Shown: positions 8,175-16,469 of the stretch, piece by piece | Layout: every line of letters starts with the position of its first letter | How positions within the stretch are numbered: the stretch's first letter is position 1 | Assembly (NCBI GenBank): GCA_945874225.1 | Contig: CAMCFT010000017.1 | Span: 20,953 to 84,952, forward strand | Direction: 5' to 3' | From: Flavobacterium psychrophilum | GTDB taxonomy: Bacteria > Bacteroidota > Bacteroidia > Flavobacteriales > Flavobacteriaceae | Length of the DNA: 64,000 nucleotides | The notes under the pieces: model-generated | The model's database searches: none | What the model was told of the DNA's origin: nothing | Seen by the model: only the letters and a program-made list of their open reading frames with translations | Translations under genes and position numbers: made by a program

Positions 8175-9482
8175 CTAGTTGTCTTTACTTGTTTCAGCCT
8201 CTTTTTTTGCTAACTCCTCTTGTTTAATTTTTTCTTCATTTTTCCATAAATCACTTAGCTCTTTAGCTTGGTCTTCGGAGGAAGTTTTAACATAAGACAA
8301 AAATTGAGTGACACTTTTATGAGCAGAAATAGACATAAGAGTTTTGTCTAAAATCTTACCATAGTGATTTGATATGAAAGAACGTCTACAAGTATGGCTA
8401 GAAATCAATTTATACTTTGGGTAGAAATCTTTAACTTTTCTGTTTATTTCGGGGTCTTTTATGCTTCCTAATATGGATTTTGTTATTCCTGCTTTTTCAC
8501 AAACATCTTTCACTTTTTTATTAAAATATTGGCTAGTCATTTCTGGTAATTGTCCATTTCTTTTTATAAGTATTGTTTTTAATTGTTCGTGTATAGGTAT
8601 TTCAACATAAACATTGGTTTTGTCTGTTTCTAAAATTCTAATGTTTCCACTTGTAAAGTCAAATGTATTGATTCTCTTGAGGTCAGAAATTCTTAGACCT
8701 GTCCAAAGACCAACAATAAATAAATCCCTGATTTTGTCTAATTCTAAATTACTCGAAAGGTCTAAATTATAAACTAAATCTATTTCGTCTTTATCCAAAA
8801 AAGTATCAATTGTTTTGTCTCGAATAAATGAAAACAAGTTGCTTTCCACTTCCACATTTGTTTCTAAGCCCTTGATTTTTGCAGCTTTAATAAATGCTGA
8901 AATTATTGAAATATCTTTCTCAATTGCGGTATTTCCATATTTTTTTTGTTTAGTAAAACTGGTGTATTTTGAATGAAAATCTAGCCCTATATCCTTAATT
9001 TTGAATCTGAAATCTAAAGAATCTTCTAATGCACTTATTCTAGCAACTGTTGTTCTATATGTTTTTAAAGTTCCTTCAGATATAATATTACCAGTTCTGG
9101 GGTTTACTCTGGTTTTTGATTCTTCGATATAGTTCTTAATAAATGGCACAAAATAGAATTTTGGGTCTGAATCAGACTCTGGTTTCATATAAAATTTATC
9201 AACTTGTTTAATAATCCACTTCGCATTTATTGCCTCCCCAATAGGAAAGTCTCGAGTAAAGCCAGACATAATAAATTCAGACATCCTTTGAATGGTGTCT
9301 TCGATATGTTTCTTAGTGTCTTTAGGGGTGTTTTGCTTTACCTTATTAGTCTTTAAACTCCAATAGCTTAAATCAACAAATATGTTTGATTTTGCTGAAC
9401 AGTCAATTTTATTATGGTAGAACCTAACATTTAAATTCACTGGAGACTTTTTTCCTAAAGCTTTAAATTGTATATTTGCCAA
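8175..9482 (-). CDS. tyrosine-type site-specific recombinase (integrase)
   Basis: A 435-aa phage-type integrase. The N-terminal part (about 1-90) is the arm-binding domain, and residues 100-210 are the SAM-like core-binding domain. The catalytic domain carries LWTGLRISDL (first Arg), SSHTCRRSF (HxxR) and SISAHKSVTQFLSYVK with the nucleophilic Tyr. All catalytic residues seem intact, so it should be active. It is encoded at the island edge next to a tRNA-like 3' fragment, which fits integration into a tRNA gene. Confidence 0.93.
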   Translation of the reverse strand: MANIQFKALGKKSPVNLNVRFYHNKIDCSAKSNIFVDLSYWSLKTNKVKQNTPKDTKKHIEDTIQRMSEFIMSGFTRDFPIGEAINAKWIIKQVDKFYMKPESDSDPKFYFVPFIKNYIEESKTRVNPRTGNIISEGTLKTYRTTVARISALEDSLDFRFKIKDIGLDFHSKYTSFTKQKKYGNTAIEKDISIISAFIKAAKIKGLETNVEVESNLFSFIRDKTIDTFLDKDEIDLVYNLDLSSNLELDKIRDLFIVGLWTGLRISDLKRINTFDFTSGNIRILETDKTNVYVEIPIHEQLKTILIKRNGQLPEMTSQYFNKKVKDVCEKAGITKSILGSIKDPEINRKVKDFYPKYKLISSHTCRRSFISNHYGKILDKTLMSISAHKSVTQFLSYVKTSSEDQAKELSDLWKNEEKIKQEELAKKEAETSKDN

Positions 9483-9512
9483 GAGTTCTGATTTTTAAAG
9501 GGTTTAAAGATA

Positions 9513-9520
9513 CAAATTTA
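9513..9520 (-). promoter_or_regulatory. -7 element (TAAATTTG) of the integrase promoter
   Basis: On the minus strand this is a full TAnnTTTG match, 31 bp before the integrase start codon, giving a short leader. It lies close to the putative attachment site. Confidence 0.45.
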
Positions 9521-9660
9521 TTCCCGAATAATTCCCGACTTTTGATTTATTTTATTGAAATTTAATGACATTAAAATAAATTCAATAAAGGTATCAAGCC
9601 CAATAAATTCAATACAAGACAAGGGTATTGGCTTCAATAAAATTTAGCTAGAATAGGCAA

Positions 9661-9681
9661 GTTAATCCTGTTCCCGCTACT
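9661..9681. other. putative attachment site: tRNA 3'-end-like fragment
   Basis: AATCCTGTTCCCGCTAC followed by TA looks like the T-loop/T-stem plus acceptor 3' strand of a tRNA without the rest of the gene. It is followed directly by a terminator, lies about 180 bp from the integrase gene, and marks the change from AT-rich cargo to core genes (era). I infer it is the island attachment site, with the intact tRNA copy beyond the left edge of the window. Which tRNA it derives from is uncertain; initiator tRNA-Met is one possibility. Confidence 0.55.
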
Positions 9682-9686
9682 AAGCA

Positions 9687-9714
9687 AGCCATTCTGAAAA
9701 GAGTGGCTTTTTTG
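9687..9714 (+). terminator. intrinsic terminator after the tRNA-like fragment
   Basis: AGCCATTCT (9687-9695) pairs with AGAGTGGCT (9700-9708, one G-U pair), followed by a T run. It is placed as the terminator of the tRNA gene whose 3' end is at the attachment site. Confidence 0.7.
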
Positions 9715-9737
9715 TTATTAGTATAAAGAATAAAAGT

Positions 9738-10619
9738 ATGGCACATAAAGCAGGTTTTGTAAATATCATCGGGAATCCAAACGTTGGGAAATCAACCTTG
9801 ATGAATGCCTTTGTTGGCGAAAGATTATCCATCATCACATCAAAAGCACAAACCACCCGTCACCGAATTTTGGGGATTGTAAACGGAGAAGATTTTCAAT
9901 TGATCTTGTCTGATACACCAGGAATCATCAAGCCCGCTTATGAGATGCAGGAATCGATGATGAACTTCGTGAAATCCGCGTTTGAAGATGCTGATATCTT
10001 GATTTATATGGTCGAAATAGGCGAACAAGAATTAAAAGATGAAGCTTTTTTTAATAAAATTATCCATTCTACAATTCCAGTTTTGTTGTTATTGAACAAA
10101 ATTGATAACTCTAATCAAGAGCAATTAGAAACCCAAGTTGCTTTTTGGACAGAGAAAGTTCCAAATGCCGAAATTTATCCAATATCAGCTTTGCAGAATT
10201 TTAATGTTCCCGAAGTTTTTCAAAGAATAATCGAATTGTTGCCAGAATCTCCGGCGTATTATCCAAAAGACCAATTGACGGACAAACCGGAACGTTTCTT
10301 CGTAAACGAAACCATCCGTGAGAAAATCTTGTTGAATTACAGCAAAGAAATTCCGTATGCGGTCGAAATCGTAACCGAAGAATTCTTCGAAGACGAAAAC
10401 ATCATCCGAATTCGTTCCCTGATTATGGTGGAACGTGAAACCCAAAAAGGAATCATCATTGGTCATAAAGGTGCTGCCCTGAAACAAGTAGGAATGGAAT
10501 CTCGTGCCGATTTAGAGAAGTTTTTCGGAAAACAAATTCATATCGAATTGTATGTAAAAGTCAACAAAAACTGGAGAAGTAATACGAATATGTTGAAGCG
10601 TTTTGGATATAATCAATAA
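9738..10619 (+). CDS. era: GTPase Era
   Basis: A 293-aa GTPase of typical length. The G domain has GNPNVGKST (G1), SKAQTTR (G2), DTPG (G3), NKID (G4) and SAL (G5). The C-terminal KH domain includes the IIGHKGAALKQVG motif. Era binds the 3' end of 16S rRNA and helps mature the 30S ribosomal subunit. It is the first core gene to the right of the integrated island and ends before a strong terminator. Confidence 0.97.
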   Translation: MAHKAGFVNIIGNPNVGKSTLMNAFVGERLSIITSKAQTTRHRILGIVNGEDFQLILSDTPGIIKPAYEMQESMMNFVKSAFEDADILIYMVEIGEQELKDEAFFNKIIHSTIPVLLLLNKIDNSNQEQLETQVAFWTEKVPNAEIYPISALQNFNVPEVFQRIIELLPESPAYYPKDQLTDKPERFFVNETIREKILLNYSKEIPYAVEIVTEEFFEDENIIRIRSLIMVERETQKGIIIGHKGAALKQVGMESRADLEKFFGKQIHIELYVKVNKNWRSNTNMLKRFGYNQ

Positions 10620-10635
10620 TTAAATTGCATTTTTT

Positions 10636-10700
10636 TCGTCATTTCGACGAAAGGGAGACTCGAGCGATAGCGAACAGGCGAAGCAAATCACATAACGAGA
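10636..10700. repeat. dispersed intergenic repeat (CGTCATTTCGACGAAAG type)
   Basis: The stretch beginning CGTCATTTCGACGAAAG and continuing with GAGCGATAGCGAA and CACATAACGAGAG resembles the widespread Bacteroidota intergenic repeat of the GTCATTTCGACGAAGGAG kind. It lies between era and its terminator. The short reading frame across it is not a gene. Confidence 0.45.
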
Positions 10701-10723
10701 GCAACAAACGCGATTTAACCAAT

Positions 10724-10760
10724 AAAGCTTCCAGCCTTCAAAAGGCTGGAAGCTTTAAAA
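10724..10760. terminator. strong bidirectional terminator
   Basis: Perfect 15-bp arms, AAAGCTTCCAGCCTT at 10724-10738 and its complement at 10742-10756, with a three-base loop and flanking A/T runs. It lies between convergent era and the 165-aa membrane protein gene. Confidence 0.85.
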
Positions 10761-10795
10761 TATTTAGTAAAGCGGGAAATAGCTCCAAGAAAAAA

Positions 10796-11293
10796 CTACG
10801 ATTCTAGAATCTCCAAAAACTTCCCTTCCAATTCATTCATTTGTCCATTGCCTTTAAATCGTATTTGTTTGGCGATGAAGTAGAGTAAAAACCAAACGAT
10901 AACCATTAGCAACATCACGATTAAATCCATTGTGGTTGGTTGTTTCAAGACATAATTGGAGTAGGCGATGGCGCTGAAAATCACAAAAATTCCCGCAACC
11001 ATAAAATGCAGAAACATAAAAAGTGTCCACAAAGTTGGTTCTGGGCCAAATAATCCACGGATATGCGTTTCGTTATTTTCTTTGGGTTCCAATTCCAAAT
11101 GCAAATGTGGCGACCAGTATTCTCGTTTCGCATCAGGCATATTCATCCAAATGTGATTGTGTTTGATCTTTAGATGACAATCTTCGGTGCAATTCACTTT
11201 ATAATTTTCGAATTTTTGACGAATTGTGTCTATGTTTTCTGTCACGTCTTTATAAAAACGTAGGCGAAGTCTTATTTCATTATTGGCATCCAT
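10796..11293 (-). CDS. conserved membrane protein with two transmembrane helices
   Basis: A 165-aa protein. Residues 1-85 form a soluble beta-rich domain (LRLRFYKDV, HIWMNMPDAKREYWSPHLHLELE), followed by two membrane helices (about 90-113 and 123-143) and a short charged tail. Proteins of this shape are common and uncharacterised in Flavobacteria; I cannot name a function. It stands alone, convergent to era, with a dispersed repeat upstream. Confidence 0.65.
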   Translation of the reverse strand: MDANNEIRLRLRFYKDVTENIDTIRQKFENYKVNCTEDCHLKIKHNHIWMNMPDAKREYWSPHLHLELEPKENNETHIRGLFGPEPTLWTLFMFLHFMVAGIFVIFSAIAYSNYVLKQPTTMDLIVMLLMVIVWFLLYFIAKQIRFKGNGQMNELEGKFLEILES

Positions 11294-11317
11294 AATAGCA
11301 ATTTTAGGGTTCTAAAT

Positions 11318-11436
11318 TATTTTTTTTGGCCACAGATTAAACGGATTAAATGGATTCACACAGAAAATTTAAAATATCAGAAACCTTAATAAAAAATCTG
11401 TGTAAATCTGTGAAATCTGTGGCAAAATTATTTTAA
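11318..11436. repeat. inverted-repeat element (GCCACAGATT family)
   Basis: Arms GGCCACAGATT near 11328 and AATCTGTGGC at 11414-11423 are inverted. Between them are tandem AATCTGTG and CGGATTAAATGG units. This matches the Bacteroidota dispersed repeat built on AATCTGTGGC. It fills most of the 324-bp gap before der; AAATCTAAAATC-type direct repeats lie at 11578-11610. Confidence 0.6.
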
Positions 11437-11617
11437 TAGTAATTGCCGTTTGTAAAAGAATCACTATTAGCACTGCAAAATAGTAAAAAAATTGATATTA
11501 TGGTATTTAACACTACCTTTGCAAAAAATTAAAATACTGCATTTTAGATTTGTATGAGATTTGATTTTAGGAAACTAGAGTCTAAAATCTGAAATCTAAA
11601 ATCTAAAATTTACATAA

Positions 11618-12928
11618 ATGAATAATATTGTTGCGATAGTAGGAAGACCTAATGTAGGGAAATCAACCCTTTTTAATAGGCTGATACAAAGAAGAGAAGC
11701 TATTGTAGATTCAGTTTCTGGAGTTACCAGAGATAGAAACTATGGTAAAAGCGAATGGAACGGAAAGGAATTTTCTGTGATTGACACGGGTGGTTATGTT
11801 CGTGGTTCTGATGATGTTTTCGAAGGCGAAATCCGCAAGCAAGTAGAACTTGCTATTGATGAAGCCGACGTAATTATTTTTGTTGTAGATGTTGAAGAAG
11901 GTATCACACCAATGGATGATGTAGTTGCCAGACTTTTGCGTAAGGTAAAAAAACCTGTTTTACTTGCCGTAAATAAGGTAGATAATGCAATGCGTGAAAA
12001 GGATGCTCTCGAGTTTTATAACCTTGGATTAGGTGAATTTTATACTTTTGCCAGTATTTCAGGAAGTGGAACAGGAGATTTATTGGATGCAGTAATTGAT
12101 GCTTTCCCAATAAAACCAGAACCAGTTCAAGAAGAAGTTGTTTTGCCTCGTTTTGCAGTTGTTGGTCGTCCAAATGCTGGAAAATCAAGCTTTATAAATG
12201 CCTTGATTGGCAAAGAACGTTTTATGGTTACTGACATTGCAGGAACAACTCGTGATGCCATTGATACCAAATTTGACCGTTTTGGTTTCGAATTCAACTT
12301 AGTAGATACTGCCGGAATTCGTCGTAAAGCGAAAGTGAAGGAAGATTTAGAGTTTTATTCGGTGATGCGTTCGGTTCGTGCTATCGAATACTCGGATATT
12401 TGTATCTTGATTATTGATGCCACTCGTGGATTTGAAGGTCAGGACCAAAGTATTTTTTGGTTGGCCGAGAAAAACCGAAAAGGAGTTGTGATTTTGGTAA
12501 ATAAATGGGATTTGGTCGAAAAAGACACGATGTCAACCCGTGATTACGAAGCTAAAATCAGAGAAGAATTAATGCCATTTACAGATGTGCCCATTCTTTT
12601 TGTTTCAGCATTGACAAAACAACGTTTGTTGAAAGCATTAGAAGCTACAGTTCAGGTTTTCGAAAATAGAAAACAACGCATTGCGACTTCAAAATTCAAT
12701 GAATTTATGTTGAAAGTTATCGAAGCTTATCCTCCACCAGCAACAAAAGGGAAATACGTGAAAATTAAATATTGTATGCAGTTGCCAACGCCGACACCTC
12801 AGTTTGTGTTTTTTGCCAATATGCCACAATATGTAAAAGAACCATACAAACGGTATCTTGAAAATAAAATTAGAGAAAATTGGGATTTCTCAGGTGTTCC
12901 AATTGATATTTATATTAGAGAGAAATAG
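11618..12928 (+). CDS. der: ribosome biogenesis GTPase Der (EngA)
   Basis: A 436-aa protein with two tandem GTPase domains: [11 protein letters not shown] near residue 8 with DTGG and NKVD, then [12 protein letters not shown] near residue 182 with [11 protein letters not shown] and NKWD. A KH-like C-terminal domain follows. This arrangement is unique to Der/EngA, which acts in 50S subunit assembly. Length and motifs are normal. The gene stands alone between repeat elements. Confidence 0.97.
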   Translation: MNNIVAIVGRPNVGKSTLFNRLIQRREAIVDSVSGVTRDRNYGKSEWNGKEFSVIDTGGYVRGSDDVFEGEIRKQVELAIDEADVIIFVVDVEEGITPMDDVVARLLRKVKKPVLLAVNKVDNAMREKDALEFYNLGLGEFYTFASISGSGTGDLLDAVIDAFPIKPEPVQEEVVLPRFAVVGRPNAGKSSFINALIGKERFMVTDIAGTTRDAIDTKFDRFGFEFNLVDTAGIRRKAKVKEDLEFYSVMRSVRAIEYSDICILIIDATRGFEGQDQSIFWLAEKNRKGVVILVNKWDLVEKDTMSTRDYEAKIREELMPFTDVPILFVSALTKQRLLKALEATVQVFENRKQRIATSKFNEFMLKVIEAYPPPATKGKYVKIKYCMQLPTPTPQFVFFANMPQYVKEPYKRYLENKIRENWDFSGVPIDIYIREK

Positions 12929-13018
12929 TCTTTTCTTTCTTGATTCTAACATAAAGTTTATGGAGTTTGCAAAAGCTCGATAAACTTTTTTCTTTTTAAT
13001 GTGGGTGCTAAATATGGA

Positions 13019-13152
13019 ACACAGATACAACGGATTTGCTATTGCAAAAAAACGGATATACCCAGATTTTTTTATTAGATTTACAATTAGTAGCAAATGA
13101 AGAATCAGTTTTGATCCGCGACTTCGCGAAAGCGAATCCGTTGTATCTGCGA
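13019..13152. repeat. inverted-repeat element, 134 bp
   Basis: Arms ACAGATACAACGGATT (within 13019-13040) and AATCCGTTGTATCTGC (within 13131-13152) match at about 19 of 22 positions in inverted orientation, with internal small palindromes such as TTCGCGAA. It is a MITE-like intergenic element; overlapping reading frames here are artefacts. Confidence 0.65.
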
Positions 13153-13195
13153 CCAATTTTTTTTCAGTATCATAAACACTTACTCATTAAACAAA

Positions 13196-13987
13196 ATGAA
13201 ATCAATAAACGGCAAAGTAGTTTGGATTACGGGTGCTTCAAGTGGAATAGGAGAGGCGTTAGCTTATGAATTGTCTCGAAAACACTGCAAATTGATCCTC
13301 TCGGCGCGAAATATTGAAGCTTTAGAATTAGTTAAATCAAAATGCACAACTACCGAAGTTATGGTTTTGCCTTTTGATTTGGCTGATTTTGGCAATGCCA
13401 AAAAAAATGCAGAAAAAGCAGTTGCTGCCTTTGGAAAAATTGACATTCTCGTCAATAATGGCGGAGTTAGTCAACGTTCACTTATTGCCGAAACTGATTT
13501 TGAAGTGGATAAAAAGCTCATTGAAGTTGATTATCTGGGAACGGTGGCTTTAACCAAAGCTTTGCTGCCACATTTCATTAAAAATCAAAGCGGACATTTT
13601 GTAACTATTACCAGTTTGATGGGAAAATTTGGTTCACCTTATCGTTCCGGTTATTGTGGCGCAAAACACGCCCTTCACGGTTTCTTTGATGTGTTAAGGA
13701 TGGAACATTATAAAGATTTTTTGGATGTAACGCTTATTTGCCCAGGATTTATTCAAACCAATGTGGCTAAAAATGCCTTAACTGGAAACGGCTCAAGCCA
13801 AAATCAAGAAGATGAAGCTACAAAAAACGGAATGCCAGTAGCTGTTTTTGCCAAAAAATTCATAAAAGTAGTTGAGTCTAATAAATTCGAAGCTTATATT
13901 GGAGGAAAAGAAGTTATGGGAGTTTATTTGAAACAATTTTTTCCAAAGTTCTTGCATTATTTTGTTTTAAGAAGTAAAGTGAGGTAA
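13196..13987 (+). CDS. short-chain dehydrogenase/reductase
   Basis: A 263-aa classical SDR with the TGASSGIGEA cofactor loop near residue 13, NNGG near 88, and a Ser plus YxxxK active site (SGYCGAKHALHGF near residue 155). It probably uses NADP(H). The sequence resembles DHRS7/YqjQ-type SDRs (VTITSLMGKFG), but the substrate cannot be told. It is a single gene followed by a terminator. Confidence 0.88.
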   Translation: MKSINGKVVWITGASSGIGEALAYELSRKHCKLILSARNIEALELVKSKCTTTEVMVLPFDLADFGNAKKNAEKAVAAFGKIDILVNNGGVSQRSLIAETDFEVDKKLIEVDYLGTVALTKALLPHFIKNQSGHFVTITSLMGKFGSPYRSGYCGAKHALHGFFDVLRMEHYKDFLDVTLICPGFIQTNVAKNALTGNGSSQNQEDEATKNGMPVAVFAKKFIKVVESNKFEAYIGGKEVMGVYLKQFFPKFLHYFVLRSKVR

Positions 13988-14015
13988 TAATTTTAATTTA
14001 CTGATTGATACAAAT

Positions 14016-14052
14016 AAAAAAGAGTTCCAATTTTTTTGAAACTCTTTTTTGT
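14016..14052 (+). terminator. intrinsic terminator after the SDR gene
   Basis: AAAAAAGAGTT and AACTCTTTTTT arms around a T-rich loop; they lie between the SDR gene and the convergent TPM gene. Confidence 0.65.
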
Positions 14053-14093
14053 TTTTATATTGTCATTTGTGACCGAACTCTGATTACTATATT

Positions 14094-14909
14094 TTACCAA
14101 CTTCCACTACTTCCTCCACCAGAGAATCCTCCGCCACCGAAGCCGCCACCAAAGCCGCCTCCTCCACCGCCTCCAGAAGAACCTCCTCCAAAACCACCAC
14201 CACTATTTCCGCCCAAACTGCTTAAGATAATTACATCAAGCAAACTTGGTCCGCCACCGGAATTTCCGGAATTTCCACCGTCTTTTTTATTTCTTGAAAT
14301 CAGGACAAGTAGTATGATAGCTATAATAATAATTGGTAATACAGGAAAATCTTTTCCTTTCGTTTGTTTTCGTTCCCCTTTATATTTGCCTTTAAAAACA
14401 TCAAAAAGAGCATCAGCACCTTTGTCTAAACCGTTATAATAACTTCCGGCTTTGAACTCAGGAATGATGATATTTCGGATTATTTCGCCACCAATTCCTG
14501 CTGTCAATCGATCTTCAAGTCCGTAACCCGGGTTGATTGCAATTTTCCTTTCGGCTTTTGCTAAAAGAATGATGACTCCATTATCATCTTTGGCTGTACC
14601 GCCAATTCCCCATGTTTGTCCCCATTTTGTAGCTAACTGGCTGACATCTTCACCTTTTAGACTTTCGATGATGATAACCACAATTTGAGTTGTAGTTGAA
14701 TCAGAATAGCGAATGAGTTTTTCTTCTAATTGTGATTTTTCGGTAGCACTTAAAACATTGGCATAATCATAAACCGAAGTTTGCAAACTTGGTTTTTCAG
14801 GTATAGTATACTGGGCAAAACTGATTTGTGTGATTAGAAGGAAAGCTACTAATATTATATGGAAACTAGCTAACTGCCATCTGCCATCTGCCGTCTGTTT
14901 AGTTTTCAT
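14094..14909 (-). CDS. TPM-domain membrane protein with glycine-rich tail
   Basis: 271 aa. A signal peptide (VAFLLITQISFAQ) is followed by a TPM domain (residues about 32-160: VYDYANVLSATEKSQLEEKL, IALNPGYG-like INPGYGLEDRLT), one membrane helix (about 195-211) and a Gly/Ser-rich tail ending SGSW. This is the common YgcG-like architecture. The first 14 residues (TKQTADGRWQLAS) come from a short repeated DNA sequence, so the native start may lie further inside. It overlaps the next TPM gene by one base and is in a lemA-TPM-TPM operon. Confidence 0.85.
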   Translation of the reverse strand: MKTKQTADGRWQLASFHIILVAFLLITQISFAQYTIPEKPSLQTSVYDYANVLSATEKSQLEEKLIRYSDSTTTQIVVIIIESLKGEDVSQLATKWGQTWGIGGTAKDDNGVIILLAKAERKIAINPGYGLEDRLTAGIGGEIIRNIIIPEFKAGSYYNGLDKGADALFDVFKGKYKGERKQTKGKDFPVLPIIIIAIILLVLISRNKKDGGNSGNSGGGPSLLDVIILSSLGGNSGGGFGGGSSGGGGGGGFGGGFGGGGFSGGGSSGSW

Positions 14910-15346
14910 TATCCTTTTGATATTTCGTTTGATAATTCATTTGTATCACCTTCTTCATAAGGAAAGTATTGCTGCAATTGTTCGCCAGCTTTAGTAATGC
15001 CGTCAATTAAACCTTGCTTGAAGTTTCCAGTTTTGAATTGAGCTGCCATCGCTTCTTTTGTGGAAACCCAAAAATCGTCAGAAACTAATTCGTCAATTCC
15101 TTTGTCTCCGCAAATCACAAATTTATGGTTGTCCACAGCTAAATAAATTAAAACCCCGTTTTTGAGTTGGGTTTCATCCATTTTCAACAAATGAAAAACT
15201 TCCAAAGCCCTGTCAAAAGGAACTTTGGAAGTTGTTTTTTCTATATGTACTCTAATTTCGCCAGAAGTTTCTTTTTCAGCCATACGAATAGCCTCAACAA
15301 TTTCTTGTTCTTCTTCTTTGGTTAAAAAATCTTCAACTTTTGACAT
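14909..15346 (-). CDS. TPM-domain protein, soluble
   Basis: A 145-aa protein made up almost entirely of a TPM domain (FLTKEEEQEIVEAIRMAEKETSGEIRVHIE, NGVLIYLAVDNHKFVICGDKGIDE). It has no signal peptide, unlike its longer neighbour. Paired TPM genes downstream of lemA are a recurring arrangement; the molecular role is unclear. It starts 43 bp after LemA, across a GC-rich repeat, and overlaps the next gene by one base. Confidence 0.8.
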   Translation of the reverse strand: MSKVEDFLTKEEEQEIVEAIRMAEKETSGEIRVHIEKTTSKVPFDRALEVFHLLKMDETQLKNGVLIYLAVDNHKFVICGDKGIDELVSDDFWVSTKEAMAAQFKTGNFKQGLIDGITKAGEQLQQYFPYEEGDTNELSNEISKG

Positions 15347-15365
15347 TTTATTTATTTTTTAAATT

Positions 15366-15389
15366 CCCCCTTTGGGGGGTTAGGGGGCT
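15366..15389. repeat. GC-rich dispersed repeat (CCCCCTTTGGGGG family)
   Basis: CCCCCTTTGGGGGGTTAG followed by GGGGGC lies between lemA and the TPM gene. Related copies are at 22053-22077, 24965-25084 and 55801-55899. Confidence 0.7.
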
Positions 15390-15983
15390 TTAGAATTTTA
15401 CTTCAACAGGTTTTTCAGCACCAGCCACTGATTGGAAATACGCTTTTTCCTTGAAACCAAACATTCCTGCAAATAAGTTATTAGGGAATGTTTTGATATG
15501 AGTGTTGTAAGGCATAACGGCTTCATTGAAACGTGTTCTGGCTGTTAGAATTTGGTTCTCAGTACTTGCTAATTCGTCCTGTAATTTCAAGAAATTTGCA
15601 TTGGCTTTCAATTCAGGATATTGCTCAACAGTTACCAATAATCTTGACAAAGAACTGCTCACACCGCTTTGTGCTTGATTGAATTGGGCTAATTGCTCTG
15701 GTGTAATATTTTTTGGATCCACAGTTATCGAAGTGGCTTTAGCTCTTGCTTCAATTACGGCAGTCAATGTGCTTTTTTCGAAATCAGCAGCACCTTTTAC
15801 TGTGTTTACCAAGTTTCCGATAAGGTCATTTCTTCTTTGGTAAGAGGTTTGAACATCACCCCAAGTTTGCTCAACGGTTTGACTTAATGTCACCGCAGTA
15901 TTATTAATTCCTTTAACCCAACTGTAAATTCCAATGACAAATACAGCTACAATAATCCAAGGTAAAAATTTTTTAAAATCCAT
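15390..15983 (-). CDS. LemA family protein
   Basis: A 197-aa LemA protein: an N-terminal membrane anchor (LPWIIVAVFVIGIYSWV), then the helical domain with YQRRNDLIGNLVNTVKG, EQYPELKANANFLKLQDEL and STENQILTARTRFNEAV, and a C-terminal FGFKEKAYFQ segment. These motifs define the family. Its role at the membrane is not well known. It is first in the lemA-TPM-TPM set. Confidence 0.93.
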   Translation of the reverse strand: MDFKKFLPWIIVAVFVIGIYSWVKGINNTAVTLSQTVEQTWGDVQTSYQRRNDLIGNLVNTVKGAADFEKSTLTAVIEARAKATSITVDPKNITPEQLAQFNQAQSGVSSSLSRLLVTVEQYPELKANANFLKLQDELASTENQILTARTRFNEAVMPYNTHIKTFPNNLFAGMFGFKEKAYFQSVAGAEKPVEVKF

Positions 15984-16063
15984 TTTTGTTTAATTTAAAG
16001 TTTAGTGTTTAGTTTTTATTTTTAAAATCGGCAATCAAAAATCGTTAATCTACAATCAAAAAT

Positions 16064-16396
16064 TTAGAGTTCATTCTTAATATTCGTCAACTGCACTTTT
16101 ATGGTTTCCAGTTTCCTGATAATTTCAAATTTATCTAATGTTTTCTTTTGTCCTTCCTTCAAATGCGTTCTGGCGCCTTCGAGCGTAAAACCTCTTTCTT
16201 TAACCAAATGATAAATCAATTGGAGGTTTTTGACATCTTCGGGAGTAAACATTCGATTGCCTTTAGCGTTTTTCTTTGGCTTCAAAATGTCAAATTCACT
16301 ATCCCAAAATCGAATAAGTGAAGCATTTACGTCAAAAGCTTTGGCAATTTCTCCAATACTGTAATATCTTTTATCAGGCGATAATTCTACGTGCAT
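16064..16396 (-). CDS. MerR-family transcriptional regulator
   Basis: About 110 aa from the ATG at 16396. It contains a MerR HTH domain (YYSIGEIAKAFDVNASLIRFWDSEFDILKPKKNAKGNRMFTP cut into its motif parts) and a coiled C-terminal helix with two halves. A longer frame begins at 16477, but its extra 27 residues are encoded by a short repeated ATCTGCAACCTG-type sequence and have no family match, so I choose the inner start. The effector is unknown. It lies downstream of the M23 peptidase gene. Confidence 0.82.
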   Translation of the reverse strand: MHVELSPDKRYYSIGEIAKAFDVNASLIRFWDSEFDILKPKKNAKGNRMFTPEDVKNLQLIYHLVKERGFTLEGARTHLKEGQKKTLDKFEIIRKLETIKVQLTNIKNEL

Positions 16397-16469
16397 ATTG
16401 TTTTTGTTTATATATGTTCTCTTAAATCTGCAACCTGCCTTCTTTCGTTTGAAATCTGCAACCTGAAAA

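Noticed and set aside
10625..10807. A 60-codon reading frame after era
   Set aside because: It runs through a dispersed intergenic repeat and a terminator stem, and has no protein-like composition.
12890..13269. Reading frames between der and the SDR gene
   Set aside because: They cross a 134-bp inverted-repeat element and overlap real genes; the repeat explains the open frames.
14005..14439. A proline-rich reading frame of 144 codons
   Set aside because: It is the antisense image of the Gly/Ser-rich tail of the TPM protein; it has no initiation context or independent support.
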